From SAR92 bacterium MED-G29 (GTDB lineage Bacteria; Pseudomonadota; Gammaproteobacteria; Pseudomonadales; Porticoccaceae): a stretch of DNA of 37,953 nucleotides. Shown one piece after another: positions 28,189 to 37,463 of the stretch (within the stretch, counting starts at the first letter, position 1; each line of letters opens with the position of its first letter). The position numbers were made by a program, and so were the translations under genes. The stretch spans positions 1-37,953 of the forward strand of contig NTJY01000007.1 in NCBI GenBank assembly GCA_002457245.1. The letters run 5' to 3'. Below the pieces are notes generated by a model. The model was not told the DNA's origin, made no database searches, and worked only from the letters and a program-made list of their open reading frames with translations.

Positions 28189-31100
28189 TTATCTAAAATT
28201 ACGAGATCTAATTTTAGTTTTATAAAATAGTTCGCTGCAATCTACAAGTTCCTGCGCAATTACATGCATAACTGCATCGTCACATTCTACAATCCCCTTG
28301 ACCAATAGTAGTTGAGCCTTGAGGAGTGCTTGGCGAAATTTTTGCTGGACACTCTTCCATATAACGATATTACTATTACCTGTTTCATCTTCAAGCGTAA
28401 GAAAAACGACGCCTGATGCCGTTCCAGGGCGTTGTTTCCCGGTGACAATTCCAGCTATACAAATAAAACGTTGGTGACCCATGTCCGCCAGATCAGCATG
28501 GCGCTTATATTGACGGAAGGCAGGGAATTGATCTCGAATTAAGCTCATAGGATGCCTGCCTAATGTTAGTCCAGTGCTGTTATAGTCAGAGTAAACATTA
28601 TCACTCTCGCTAGGTTTTCCAAGTGGGGTATGGCTATCTTGAGTGGTATTACTTAGCAGCTGTTTTGAGCTTTTTTGAGCAAGTGCCTGCCAATGTGCTT
28701 GACGACGGTTGTCGGTTATTGAGTTAAGAGCACCGGCGCTACTTAATAGGCTAAGATTAGCTTTAGATAGTCCTGTCTTAAATGTTAGATCATCTAAGCT
28801 TGTAAAGGGTTTATCTGCAGATAAAACAGACTGAATAGATTTCTTTGAAATTCCTTTTATTATTCTAAAACCTAATCTAATCAAAGGTTTATTATTTTTA
28901 TTTAAATTAGATTCTAATATATTTTCAAGGCGATGGTCCCAATCGCTATAATTCACATCTATGGGGTTTACCTGGATATTATGACGTTTTGCATCTTGAA
29001 CTAGTTGTGAGGTGGAATAGAATCCCATGGGCTGGCTATTCATGACTGCACAACAAAATGCGGCAGGATAATGACACTTGAGCCAAGCTGAGACATAAGC
29101 AAGAAGGGCGAAGCTAGCTGAATGTGACTCGGGGAATCCATAAACGCCAAAACCTTGAATCTGACGGAATAGACGTTGAGCAAAGTCCATACTATAACCT
29201 TGCTTTAACATCCCCTCTGTAAGTTTTCGTTCGAACTGTGCGAGCTGATTATTACTGCTACTCTTACTGCTCCAGCTTGCCATTGCTCGACGTAATTGAT
29301 CAGCCTCTCCACCTGAAAATCCTGCGGCAACCATTGCTAGGCGAATGACTTGTTCTTGGAAGACAGGAATACCCAGCGTTCTTTCCAACACTGATTTAAT
29401 TTCTGCGCTAGGATAGTTCGCTTTTTCAATGCCTTGACGACGTTTTAGATATGGGTGGACCATTCCACCTTGAATAGGGCCAGGACGGACAATAGCGATT
29501 TCAATAACAAGATCATAGAAGCAGCGTGGCTTTAGTCGAGGTAGCATAGCCATTTGAGCGCGTGATTCTATCTGAAATACGCCAATGCTATCGGCCTTAC
29601 ATAGCATGTCGTAAGTATCAGGATCATCGTTTGGTATTTTTTGCATTGTTAGCTCATGATCATAGTGTTTTTGAATGAGATCAAAGCAGCGATGAATCGC
29701 AGTTAGCATTCCTAGTGCAAGGATGTCTATTTTCAATAGCCCTAGAGCTTCGATATCCTCCTTATCCCACTGAATCACAGTGCGCTCGGGCATACTGGCA
29801 TTTTCAATAGGCACAAGAGTGCTGGTGAGACTTTTTGTGATAATAAAGCCACCAACATGCTGAGATAAATGTCGAGGGAATCCCATGATCTCTTGAAGGA
29901 TTTTATAAAATTGATCAATTAGTAATTTACTTGAGCCATTGTTACTATAGTTAGCTTCATGATCATTAAATTGTTTCTCTAGATCGGCACGTCTGTCCCA
30001 CCAAGATAAAGATTGACTGATTTGCTCTATAAATTGAGGATCTAATCCAAGAGCCTTGCCTACATCACGTACGGCACTTCGAGGTTTGTAGGTGATTACT
30101 GTGGCTGCAATAGCTGCGCGTTCTCTGCCATAGCGTTTATAAATATATTGAATAACCTCTTCGCGTCTTTCATGCTCAAAATCAACATCGATATCAGGGG
30201 GTTCATTACGCTCTTTTGAAATAAAACGCTCAAACAGTAGTGATATCTGATCTGGAGATACTTCAGTGATAAATAGACAGTAGCAGACGACTGAATTTGC
30301 AGCAGATCCGCGTCCTTGACAGAGTATATTTCGACTTCTGGCAAAGGCCACAATATCATGAACTGTTAGAAAATAGCTTTCATAGTTAAGTTCCTCAATG
30401 ACCTTTAATTCATAATTTATCTGAGCTATAACTTTTTTAGATGGACCATTAGGCCATCGCCTCTGTATCCCGTCATCAACAAGAAATTGAAGTTGCTCTG
30501 TTGCAGTTAAGTGTTCAGGTACTACTTCTGAGGGATACTCATATCGTAACTCCTCAAGAGAGAAGTGGCAGCGTTTTGCTATATGAACTGTTTCAGCCAA
30601 AAGGGCAGGTGGGTATAGTTTTTTTAAGTAAGACACTCCTCGTAAGTAACGCTCAGCATTGGAGAATCGAAGTTTCCCTAAATCCATTACGGAGCAGTTG
30701 TGACGTATAGCTGTGAGGGTGTCTTGCAGGCACTGCCGCTCCTTAATATGCATGTGGACATCGCCACAGGCAACCATCGGCATCTCCCACAAAGCAGCTA
30801 AGTTACGGTAATAGTAATATTGGATAGACTCCTGACCATCTAGAGTATGTTCAATGGCTAGCCATAATCTATTAGGAAACCAGGCACTTAACTTTTCTCC
30901 TATCATATTGTCAGAGTCGAGGTTGTCACTAGGCAACCATAGGAGTAATGAATTAGGTAGGCTATCACTAAGATCTGACCATTTGAGGTGATAATTTCCT
31001 TTTTTGCTTCTCCGCCTAGCTAAAGTGATTAAAGATGATAATTCAGAATAAGATTCTCGATTGGTAACTAAAATTACTAATTTGTGGCCATCAATTTGGA

Positions 31101-31299
31101 ATTCGCTACCAATAATGATATCTAGGCCGCAGTTCTGCGCCGCCACGTGAGCCTTAACTACGCCAGCTAAAGAGCATTCATCAGTAATAGCTAATGCTGT
31201 GTAACCAAGAGAGAAGGCTGTTTGAACGAGCTCTTGAGGGCGAGATGCACCACGTAAAAAAGTAAAATTACTGAGGCAATGAAGTTCTGCATAGGGCAT
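28189..31299 (-). CDS. dnaE2: Error-prone DNA polymerase DnaE2
   Basis: DnaE2 is a C-family polymerase used in SOS mutagenesis and translesion synthesis, usually with ImuA and ImuB. The 1036 residues fit DnaE2, shorter than replicative DnaE. The N-terminus ELHCLSNFTFLRGAS is the DnaE2 form of the PHP domain. The catalytic aspartates are in PDIDVDFEH near residue 367. A helix-hairpin-helix region and a C-terminal OB domain (FICIAGIVTGKQRPGTASG) follow. The start at 31299 matches the family but has no visible ribosome binding site. A LexA box lies 20 bp upstream. No imuA or imuB is in the window; they may be elsewhere in the genome. Confidence 0.95.
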   Translation of the reverse strand: MPYAELHCLSNFTFLRGASRPQELVQTAFSLGYTALAITDECSLAGVVKAHVAAQNCGLDIIIGSEFQIDGHKLVILVTNRESYSELSSLITLARRRSKKGNYHLKWSDLSDSLPNSLLLWLPSDNLDSDNMIGEKLSAWFPNRLWLAIEHTLDGQESIQYYYYRNLAALWEMPMVACGDVHMHIKERQCLQDTLTAIRHNCSVMDLGKLRFSNAERYLRGVSYLKKLYPPALLAETVHIAKRCHFSLEELRYEYPSEVVPEHLTATEQLQFLVDDGIQRRWPNGPSKKVIAQINYELKVIEELNYESYFLTVHDIVAFARSRNILCQGRGSAANSVVCYCLFITEVSPDQISLLFERFISKERNEPPDIDVDFEHERREEVIQYIYKRYGRERAAIAATVITYKPRSAVRDVGKALGLDPQFIEQISQSLSWWDRRADLEKQFNDHEANYSNNGSSKLLIDQFYKILQEIMGFPRHLSQHVGGFIITKSLTSTLVPIENASMPERTVIQWDKEDIEALGLLKIDILALGMLTAIHRCFDLIQKHYDHELTMQKIPNDDPDTYDMLCKADSIGVFQIESRAQMAMLPRLKPRCFYDLVIEIAIVRPGPIQGGMVHPYLKRRQGIEKANYPSAEIKSVLERTLGIPVFQEQVIRLAMVAAGFSGGEADQLRRAMASWSSKSSSNNQLAQFERKLTEGMLKQGYSMDFAQRLFRQIQGFGVYGFPESHSASFALLAYVSAWLKCHYPAAFCCAVMNSQPMGFYSTSQLVQDAKRHNIQVNPIDVNYSDWDHRLENILESNLNKNNKPLIRLGFRIIKGISKKSIQSVLSADKPFTSLDDLTFKTGLSKANLSLLSSAGALNSITDNRRQAHWQALAQKSSKQLLSNTTQDSHTPLGKPSESDNVYSDYNSTGLTLGRHPMSLIRDQFPAFRQYKRHADLADMGHQRFICIAGIVTGKQRPGTASGVVFLTLEDETGNSNIVIWKSVQQKFRQALLKAQLLLVKGIVECDDAVMHVIAQELVDCSELFYKTKIRSRNFR

Positions 31300-31319
31300 G
31301 ACAAATACTAATAGCTTAA

Positions 31320-31339
31320 TACTGTATATATGTACAGTA
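31320..31339. promoter_or_regulatory. LexA box (SOS operator) of dnaE2
   Basis: CTGT-N8-ACAG at 31322-31337 with an alternating AT core. Nineteen of 20 bases agree with the E. coli consensus. It is 20 bp before the dnaE2 start codon, where it would block the promoter until LexA is cleaved after DNA damage. Confidence 0.9.
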
Positions 31340-31345
31340 TCAGAT

Positions 31346-31365
31346 TCTTGTCTATACTGACAGTA
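31346..31365. promoter_or_regulatory. Second, weaker LexA-like box
   Basis: TTGT-N8-ACAG (31348/31349 to 31364 region) matches the E. coli LexA consensus at 14 of 20 positions. Its centre is 26 bp from the centre of the strong box, so the two could be bound together. Confidence 0.45.
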
Positions 31366-31464
31366 ATATATTAAATTTGATCGAATCCTAGAAAATTAGG
31401 CATATGGGCTATCAAAAAACTACTGGAAAATGCATAATTCTGCACTCCGTGAAAGGACCAAAAT

Positions 31465-31647
31465 ATGAAAAAAATAGCTGCAATTTTACTCTTATGTATC
31501 TCACAAACTGGTTGTTTAGTCGTTTCCGCTGTAGAAGGTGTCACTGATGTTGCTATCGCTGTTGCAACAGCGCCTATAAAGGTTGGGGCCGCAGTCGTTG
31601 GTGCGGTTACCGGAGATGATGAGGATGACTCTGATAGTTCAGAGTAG
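31465..31647 (+). CDS. Small lipoprotein (NF038104-like)
   Basis: This 60-residue protein has a lipoprotein signal ending in SQTGC (lipid on Cys17). A short Val/Ala/Gly-rich stretch (VEGVTDVAIAVATAPIKVGAAVVGAV) follows, then an acidic tail of Asp, Glu and Ser. AAAGGA precedes the start. It resembles the small NF038104 family lipoproteins common in marine gammaproteobacteria, by memory only; no function is known. It is divergent from dnaE2, and the LexA boxes lie between the two genes, about 100 bp upstream of this start, so SOS control of this gene is possible but unproven. Confidence 0.75.
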   Translation: MKKIAAILLLCISQTGCLVVSAVEGVTDVAIAVATAPIKVGAAVVGAVTGDDEDDSDSSE

Positions 31648-31667
31648 ATTGAACCTCACTAGTAGAT

Positions 31668-31703
31668 AACTAGATAACGGCACTACGGTACCGTTATCTA
31701 GTT
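31668..31703. terminator. 13-bp perfect inverted repeat between lipoprotein gene and metY
   Basis: Arms 31668-31680 and 31691-31703 are perfectly complementary with a 10-nt loop that contains part of a GGTACC palindrome. It lies between converging genes and probably ends transcription, though a T run is absent on either side. Confidence 0.6.
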
Positions 31704-31712
31704 GTTGGTTGC

Positions 31713-32984
31713 CTAGCTAGCTGCCTTAAGAGCTTGGTCAATGTCGGCAATAATGTCATCAATATGCTCAATACCAACAGAAATACGAATCATTTCTCTG
31801 CTTGTACCAGCTGACTTTAACTCCTCGTCATTAAGTTGACGATGAGTTGTACTTGCAGGATGGCAGGCCAATGATTTGGCGTCTCCTATATTAACAAGAC
31901 GCTTAATTAACTGCAGAGCATCAATAAATTTAGCTCCGCTCTTCTCGCCTCCCTTTATACCAAAACTTAGGATAGCTGAAGGCTTACCATCGACTATCTT
32001 CTTTGCTAAATCATGATACTTATCATCCTTAAGTCCAGCATAGTTGACCCAGTCGACCGAGGAATGATCTGATAAGTACTGGGCGACAGCATAAGCATTC
32101 TCTGTATGCCGCTCCATTCGAAGAGATAAAGTCTCTAGTCCCTGGAGTATCAAGAATGAGTTAAAGGGAGAAATGGCCGCACCCATATTGCGCAGTGGCA
32201 CGACACGAGCGCGACCAATGAATGCGGCCTCACCGAGGGCTTCAGCGTAAATTACGCCATGATATGAAGGATCTGGCTCATTAAATGCAGGGAATCTTGG
32301 ATGATCTTTCCATGGGAAATTTCCAGAATCCACGATAATACCGCCCACAGTTGTACCATGACCACCGATGTACTTAGTCAGAGAATGAATAACAATATCT
32401 GCACCATGCTCAAATGGCCGACAGAGAATAGGGGTAGCCACGGTATTGTCAACGATCACAGGGACACCGTGTTTGTGAGCCATTTCAGATAAGGCTTGAA
32501 TATCGACAATGTTTCCCGCTGGATTTCCGATGGATTCGCAGAATAATGCTTTTGTATTATCGTCAATTAATGCTTCCAATGCATCGATGTCGTCACCAGA
32601 TGCCATTCGAGCTTCAATCCCTTGATTTGGTAAGGAGTGAGCAAAAAAGTTGTATGTTCCGCCGTACAACTGACTAACGCTTACGATGTTGTCGCCCGCT
32701 TTAGCAAGAGTCTGGACTGCTGCAGTGATTGCTGCCATCCCAGAGGCTAGTGCTAAGGCGCCAACGCCACCCTCTAATTGAGTTACGCGCTGTTCTACAA
32801 CATCATTAGTCGGATTCATGATTCTCGTGTAGATATTCCCTGGCTCCGCAAGATTGAAAAGATCAGCACCATGCTGAGTGTCCCGGAAGCTATAAGAGGT
32901 TGTTTGATATATTGGAACAGCTACCGCATTAGTTGTCGGGTCATCATTAAAGCCAGCATGAATTGCAAGAGTTTCCTGTTTCAT
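31713..32984 (-). CDS. metY: O-acetylhomoserine sulfhydrylase (MetY type)
   Basis: MetY uses PLP to replace the acetyl group of O-acetyl-L-homoserine with sulfide, giving homocysteine for methionine synthesis. The 423 residues match the MetY branch of the Cys/Met metabolism PLP enzymes and not the shorter MetB/MetC branch. The N-terminus ETLAIHAGF, YTRIMNPTNDVVE, and the PLP lysine Lys204 in HSLTKYIGGHG are visible, as is the MetY-type insertion with NEPDPSYHGV. It is 135 bp downstream of the glucosylglycerate phosphorylase gene on the same strand and probably has its own promoter. No riboswitch is apparent in that gap. Confidence 0.93.
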   Translation of the reverse strand: MKQETLAIHAGFNDDPTTNAVAVPIYQTTSYSFRDTQHGADLFNLAEPGNIYTRIMNPTNDVVEQRVTQLEGGVGALALASGMAAITAAVQTLAKAGDNIVSVSQLYGGTYNFFAHSLPNQGIEARMASGDDIDALEALIDDNTKALFCESIGNPAGNIVDIQALSEMAHKHGVPVIVDNTVATPILCRPFEHGADIVIHSLTKYIGGHGTTVGGIIVDSGNFPWKDHPRFPAFNEPDPSYHGVIYAEALGEAAFIGRARVVPLRNMGAAISPFNSFLILQGLETLSLRMERHTENAYAVAQYLSDHSSVDWVNYAGLKDDKYHDLAKKIVDGKPSAILSFGIKGGEKSGAKFIDALQLIKRLVNIGDAKSLACHPASTTHRQLNDEELKSAGTSREMIRISVGIEHIDDIIADIDQALKAAS

Positions 32985-33119
32985 AGAATTTTCTCGAAAA
33001 GAACGATTGCATAGTATAAATGATTGGGATCAAGGCAGGATATGCAGTGCTTAGACTGGTTTCTTATAACCTTAAAAATAAAAGATATTACTTTTGATGA
33101 GTAGAAATGACTCAGAAAA

Positions 33120-34865
33120 TCAGGAAAACATATTCGTGATCCATAGCGTCTGGTAAGGCCTCATCGTGATCGAATCTGTTATCTGATTAAATTCGGATTG
33201 ATCAAGCAAATCAATCCAAGTCTGATTGTCGATAAGATTGATGTCTGAGGTAACAAGCTTTTGAGTCTCATTGGAGATATTGCTAATGCAAAAAATACTT
33301 TGCTCTCTGTCAATACTTTGTCTCCAAAAACCAAAAACATGATCACTAAGATGAAGTGTAAATTGGGTGGCATTAGGATGAAATGCTGGCTGCTTACGCC
33401 GTATTTTGATTAATTCTGTTAGTCGGTGGAATACCTGGCTGTGAGACGAGTCACTATTCGCCAGCTCCATAACTATATCGTCATATTGCCATTGGTGCCG
33501 ATTAATTGCTCGATTATGTCCGCTGTTTTTTACACGTTGATAATCATTCTTTGTTCCTAAAAAACTATGTAAATATATTGCGGGAACGCCCTCAAGAGCG
33601 CACATTATCGCGTGTGCGCAGACAAATCTATCAACTTGCCATTGGTCCTTTCCTGATTCAGTTCCCTTAAGAGCATCGAATAGGGAAATATTAATCTCAT
33701 AGTGCCGTTTTGTTCCATCTTTTAGGTTCCGCCAAGAGGTATGCCCACCAAAACCCTTCATAACTTCGACTAGATGATTGATTTCATGACTTGTTAGAAG
33801 TCCTTCTGCAGGTCTAAGGCCAATACCATCATGGGAGGCTATAAAGTTAAAGTAAGCTGTACCAAAACGAGCGGGAGGCATACTCATCATCCACTGCTTT
33901 AGTGATCTACAACTGCCGGTAATTAAAGTATTTAACAGGAGGGGAGGTAGCGAAAAGTTATAAACCCAATGGGCTTCATTACCATTACCAAAATAAGATA
34001 AATTTTCGCGGTTAGGTATATTAGTCTCAGTGATGATGATTGCATCGGATTTTTTTGCTTGAATAAGGGTACGCAATAGTCTGACTATTTCGTGAGTTTG
34101 CGGAAGATTTAGGCAGTTAGTTCCGAGCTCTTTCCAAAGGAAAGCTATCGCATCAAGCCTGAAAATCTTGACGCCTTGTTCCATATGCTGGTTGATTATC
34201 CTGATGAATTCTTTCAGAACTGAAAGATTTCTAAAATTGAGATCTACCTGATCATGACTAAAGGTGCACCAGACATGTTTGATTCCGGATTGAGTTTTTA
34301 CCAGACGTAACAACTCATTTGTTCGAGGTCTGACGACTGCGCTGAGATCGTCTGAAGCATTTGCAGTTACAAAAAAATCTTTTCCGGGATCTATCCCTTT
34401 GATGAAATTAGAGAACCAGACGCTTCGAGCGGAGCAGTGATTAATAACCAAATCTGACATAAGAGAATAGTTTAAAGCTATATTTTTTATATCCTCCCAA
34501 GTTCCTAGGGATTCATTGACCGATGAGTAGTCGAGCACTGAGAATCCGTCATCAGAAGTGTAGGGAAAAAACGGAAGGATATGAATTCCAGTAATTGTAC
34601 TTTTCAGGTATTTATCTACGAACTGTTTCAGGGCTTGAAGAGGAGCTAGCGGTTTATCAAGTACTGAATCGCCATATGAAATAATCAAAACATCTCTTTG
34701 ATCCCAATGCCCTTGAGCGGTTACCTCTAGGTTTGAGTTTTGAGTGATTTCCATCTCTTGAATCAGATCAAAGGCCACAGCCTCTAAATCTTTCTTTGAT
34801 ATTTCCGCATAAATTTCTTCAAGATGATGGGTAACCTTGGATCTCAAGTAAAGACCACTATCCAT
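33120..34865 (-). CDS. GH13 subfamily 18 phosphorylase, probably glucosylglycerate phosphorylase
   Basis: This is a sucrose-phosphorylase-like retaining glycoside phosphorylase of 581 residues. The catalytic residues are the nucleophile Asp238 (FRLDAIAF), the acid/base Glu280 (IITETN) and Asp346 (ASHDGIG). The N-terminal part carries the conserved region [11 protein letters not shown]. Sucrose phosphorylases are usually near 490-500 residues; the longer glucosylglycerate phosphorylases are a closer match. The start overlaps the gpgS stop by 8 bp, so it is translated with the synthesis genes. The expected reaction is glucosylglycerate plus phosphate giving alpha-glucose 1-phosphate and glycerate. 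The specificity is inferred from context; sucrose or glucosylglycerol activity is not excluded. Confidence 0.8.
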   Translation of the reverse strand: MDSGLYLRSKVTHHLEEIYAEISKKDLEAVAFDLIQEMEITQNSNLEVTAQGHWDQRDVLIISYGDSVLDKPLAPLQALKQFVDKYLKSTITGIHILPFFPYTSDDGFSVLDYSSVNESLGTWEDIKNIALNYSLMSDLVINHCSARSVWFSNFIKGIDPGKDFFVTANASDDLSAVVRPRTNELLRLVKTQSGIKHVWCTFSHDQVDLNFRNLSVLKEFIRIINQHMEQGVKIFRLDAIAFLWKELGTNCLNLPQTHEIVRLLRTLIQAKKSDAIIITETNIPNRENLSYFGNGNEAHWVYNFSLPPLLLNTLITGSCRSLKQWMMSMPPARFGTAYFNFIASHDGIGLRPAEGLLTSHEINHLVEVMKGFGGHTSWRNLKDGTKRHYEINISLFDALKGTESGKDQWQVDRFVCAHAIMCALEGVPAIYLHSFLGTKNDYQRVKNSGHNRAINRHQWQYDDIVMELANSDSSHSQVFHRLTELIKIRRKQPAFHPNATQFTLHLSDHVFGFWRQSIDREQSIFCISNISNETQKLVTSDINLIDNQTWIDLLDQSEFNQITDSITMRPYQTLWITNMFS

Positions 34866-36126
34866 GGTGCGTCGCTTTCTTCAACAACCTCGCGGGGCTT
34901 GTTTTTTTGGAATACTCTTGATGATCCAGCTCGACGGCTTCTACTAGCTGTTCAAAAATATTGGGGATAGCACTCACAACTCTGTTCCAGGTTGGCATAA
35001 AGGGGCGCTCCATAGGATTTTCAATAAATTTATCTCCAGCAGTAATTATGTTCTGTGCGAACATTTCTACGGCCTCTTCCTCTTGGTGCACGTCTACTTT
35101 AAGGCCATTCATAATTGCGTTATTTTGGTGTATCTCTACGCTGTCTAATGCCTTCCGATAATAGGCCGCCTTGATAGATCGGAACGTCTCCTGGTTAAAT
35201 GTAATGCCTTGTGTTGCCAATTTCCTGAATAATCCTTTAGCTATGTCGATCGACATTTTAGAAAGCCCTCTGGATTTATCTTCCAGGGACATGTCTTGGT
35301 GTTTATGATCATATCTGTCTGCAATATCTACCTGGCAAAGGCGATTCCCTGCATAATTCCGATACATCTCTGAAAGTACTCCAATCTCTAGACCCCAATC
35401 GCTTGGGATGCGAATATCATTTAGAACGTCGCGTCTAAATGAAAACTCACCAGCTAGCGGATACCGAAAGCTGTCCATATAATCTAGGTACTTCATATGA
35501 CCAAGGTTGGTTTTTAAAGCTTGAATCAGAGGTGAGATAAGTAACCTAGAAACTCGGCCATTAAATTTGCCGTCCGCAAACCGAGCATAGAACCCCTTGC
35601 AAAACTCATAGTTAAATCTGGGATTAGCGACAGGATATATTAACCTTGCAAGGAGCTCCCGAGTGTACGTTGTAATATCACAATCATGGAGAGCGACTGA
35701 AGATACTTTGTTTGAGGCAAGCGTATAGCCCATACAATACCAAACATTTCGGCCCTTCCCCAGTTCTTTCGGAGCTAAATCTAATTCAGAAAGCTTCTTA
35801 TCAATTGCCCGAAGCCGTGGACCATCATTCCAAAGCACCCTGACGTTTTGTGGCAGCGTAGAAAAAAAGTTCAGAGCTGATTTATATTCTTCTTCATTAG
35901 CGCGATCCAGTCCGATCACAATCTGATCTAGATAAGACACTTTCGTAAGTTCATTGACGATCTTAGTCAATGCATCGCCCTCTAGCTCGGAGTAGAGTGA
36001 GGGAAGAATGAGTCCCATAGGGCGTTGAGAGGAAAACAAATTAAGTTCTTTTTCCATTTCTGATAACGTTCGTTCACGCATATTATGAAGCGTAGTTATT
36101 ATCCCATTTTGATGAAAATCACCCAT
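34858..36126 (-). CDS. gpgS: Glucosyl-3-phosphoglycerate synthase GpgS
   Basis: GpgS joins glucose from an NDP-glucose to D-3-phosphoglycerate, the first step towards the compatible solute glucosylglycerate. The 422 residues fit the longer bacterial GT81-type enzymes. The N-terminus [14 protein letters not shown] is characteristic. The metal/nucleotide DxD is HDCD at about residues 147-150. AAGGA lies eight bases before the start. The phosphatase gene is 18 bp upstream and the phosphorylase gene overlaps downstream, which gives a complete operon. Mannosyl-3-phosphoglycerate synthase is a relative, but this sequence is of the GpgS type. Confidence 0.88.
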   Translation of the reverse strand: MGDFHQNGIITTLHNMRERTLSEMEKELNLFSSQRPMGLILPSLYSELEGDALTKIVNELTKVSYLDQIVIGLDRANEEEYKSALNFFSTLPQNVRVLWNDGPRLRAIDKKLSELDLAPKELGKGRNVWYCMGYTLASNKVSSVALHDCDITTYTRELLARLIYPVANPRFNYEFCKGFYARFADGKFNGRVSRLLISPLIQALKTNLGHMKYLDYMDSFRYPLAGEFSFRRDVLNDIRIPSDWGLEIGVLSEMYRNYAGNRLCQVDIADRYDHKHQDMSLEDKSRGLSKMSIDIAKGLFRKLATQGITFNQETFRSIKAAYYRKALDSVEIHQNNAIMNGLKVDVHQEEEAVEMFAQNIITAGDKFIENPMERPFMPTWNRVVSAIPNIFEQLVEAVELDHQEYSKKTSPARLLKKATHHG

Positions 36127-36144
36127 ACACCAGTCCTTAAGCTG

Positions 36145-37005
36145 TTAAAAATTCTGAAGCCAACTTGTGACTCCTGATACCCATCCTTTTGGTCCGATCT
36201 CTTTGGAAATACTTATCCCATCGGTTCGTTTTAATTTTGGTGGCATGTGGTGACGAGAACGAATAATGAGCGCGGTGTCCGCTATTTCTAGCATTGATTT
36301 ATCATTCGCTGCATCCCCGATAGCCAGAGTTTCGCAGAGATTTACATCATGTTGCTGTTTAAAAATATTAGTGAGATATTTTAAAGCTCTACCCTTACTG
36401 GCATGGCCGGTGACAGATAAGAATCGACCGCCTTGCTCAACACTGAGTCCTTTAGAGTTGAGCGTCTCGATAAATTCCTGTTTTCGAGAATCGGTGCTGA
36501 GCCAGATAATAGTTTCGCTAAATTCTCTCTTATTCGCCGATTCTGATTGGTGAGCTAATAGGCCTGTTACTCGACTTATTCCATCTGAACCTTCGCGCTC
36601 AAATAGATGGTAAAAGGTCTGATATTCCATTTTAAACTGCTGACTGCATGTATCGATAATTTCTAAAATAACTTCGCGAGATGGACTTTTTGAATAGAGC
36701 ATAAACTCCTCATTTTCTGTCCAGGACGATGGTAGGTAGCTGAAATAATTCATTGGAACATATATACCCGCTCCATTTTCAACAATAAATGGGTGCGAAT
36801 TACTTATTGTCTCTCTCAAAGGCACAATTTCAGCTAGCGTCTTACTTGAGGTAAGAATTACTGGTATACCTACCTGATTAAGTGTCTCAAGGAGTGAGAT
36901 CGCAGGTTTATGGCTATAGGTGTTGTGGTCTAATAGACTGCCGTCAAGATCTGTAAAAATTAACCGTTGTGTACCCATTGTGGTGAGAATATTTGCTGTT
37001 AGCAT
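36145..37005 (-). CDS. gpgP: Glucosyl-3-phosphoglycerate / mannosyl-3-phosphoglycerate phosphatase (HAD family)
   Basis: This HAD-superfamily phosphatase (subclass IIB, MPGP-like) removes the phosphate from glucosyl-3-phosphoglycerate, the second step of glucosylglycerate synthesis. The catalytic motif is FTDLDGSLLD, with the nucleophile and acid Asp pair nine to eleven residues after the ATG at 36978. Motif II is VILTSSKT and motif IV is AIGDAANDKSML. The start is uncertain. ATG 37005 (287 residues, GGGG upstream) is given; ATG 36978 puts the core at the usual distance from the N-terminus but has no ribosome binding site; a third ATG is at 37065. First gene of the operon. Confidence 0.85.
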   Translation of the reverse strand: MLTANILTTMGTQRLIFTDLDGSLLDHNTYSHKPAISLLETLNQVGIPVILTSSKTLAEIVPLRETISNSHPFIVENGAGIYVPMNYFSYLPSSWTENEEFMLYSKSPSREVILEIIDTCSQQFKMEYQTFYHLFEREGSDGISRVTGLLAHQSESANKREFSETIIWLSTDSRKQEFIETLNSKGLSVEQGGRFLSVTGHASKGRALKYLTNIFKQQHDVNLCETLAIGDAANDKSMLEIADTALIIRSRHHMPPKLKRTDGISISKEIGPKGWVSGVTSWLQNF

Positions 37006-37205
37006 GACAAAGCCCCAAAGTGGTGCAATGCTGTTTCTGCTTTTGATAGGCCTGCACACTCCCATCTACTGTGGATCTGAGCCGGTATTGGCGTGCAAAA
37101 CTGTGTGAATTTGGTTCGATACACAGGAGATATCCTTATTATCTTAGAGACTTATTAGCAGAATCCATGCCAAACAATAAGGTTTTACAAATAATGTATT
37201 TGTAG

Positions 37206-37400
37206 TCGGGAGGGGTTGGGGCGGTTGCTGTTCTCGAAGAAGGCGAGACTCCTGATTTAGAAAGCCTGCGAGCTTTTGCAGGAGGATGACTTGCGCGCTT
37301 AAAATTACCCAGTGAGTTGCATATCATCGATGTACTACCTCGAAACTCGGCAGGAAAGGCCCAAAAATTCAAGCCCAAAGAGCAATTCATCGCAAAGTAA
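37206..37400 (+). pseudogene. Remnant of an acyl-CoA synthetase C-terminal domain
   Basis: The plus-strand frame from 37206 to the TAA at 37398-37400 reads like the C-terminal end of an AMP-binding acyl-CoA synthetase. VGAVAVLEEGETPDLESLRAF matches the usual GEVGVAVV..EELxAF region. LARLKLPSELHIIDVLPRNSAGKAQKFK, quoted here in parts (LARLKLP, then DVLPRNSAGK), holds the catalytic-lysine motif PRNxxGK. The frame is broken by a TGA at 37287-37289, and the rest of the enzyme is missing upstream, where a TAG at 37203-37205 closes it. It is a relic of about 65 codons. A minus-strand open frame at 37139-37390 is only its shadow. Confidence 0.75.
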
Positions 37401-37418
37401 CACTAATTAAAAAGTCTC

Positions 37419-37453
37419 AAATAGGCTGCGAATGTAACATTCGCAGCCTATTT
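37419..37453. terminator. 16-bp perfect hairpin at the right end
   Basis: Arms 37419-37434 and 37438-37453 are perfectly complementary with a TAA loop. On the minus strand a T-rich stretch follows soon after, so it fits a terminator for the gene at the right edge. It may once also have served the acyl-CoA synthetase relic. Confidence 0.85.
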
Positions 37454-37463
37454 ATAGTTTCGC

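Noticed and set aside
37117..37150. Possible TGD motif of the acyl-CoA synthetase relic further upstream
   Set aside because: Only YTGDI matches, in a different frame and at the wrong distance; chance is likely.
37139..37390. Minus-strand open frame of 83 codons
   Set aside because: It is antisense to the acyl-CoA synthetase relic, has low-complexity Ser/Pro-rich content and no ribosome binding site.
37419..37453. 16-bp inverted repeat as a recombination site or transposon end
   Set aside because: It has a 3-nt loop and a T-rich flank after a gene end, which fits a terminator; no recombinase or target duplication is visible.
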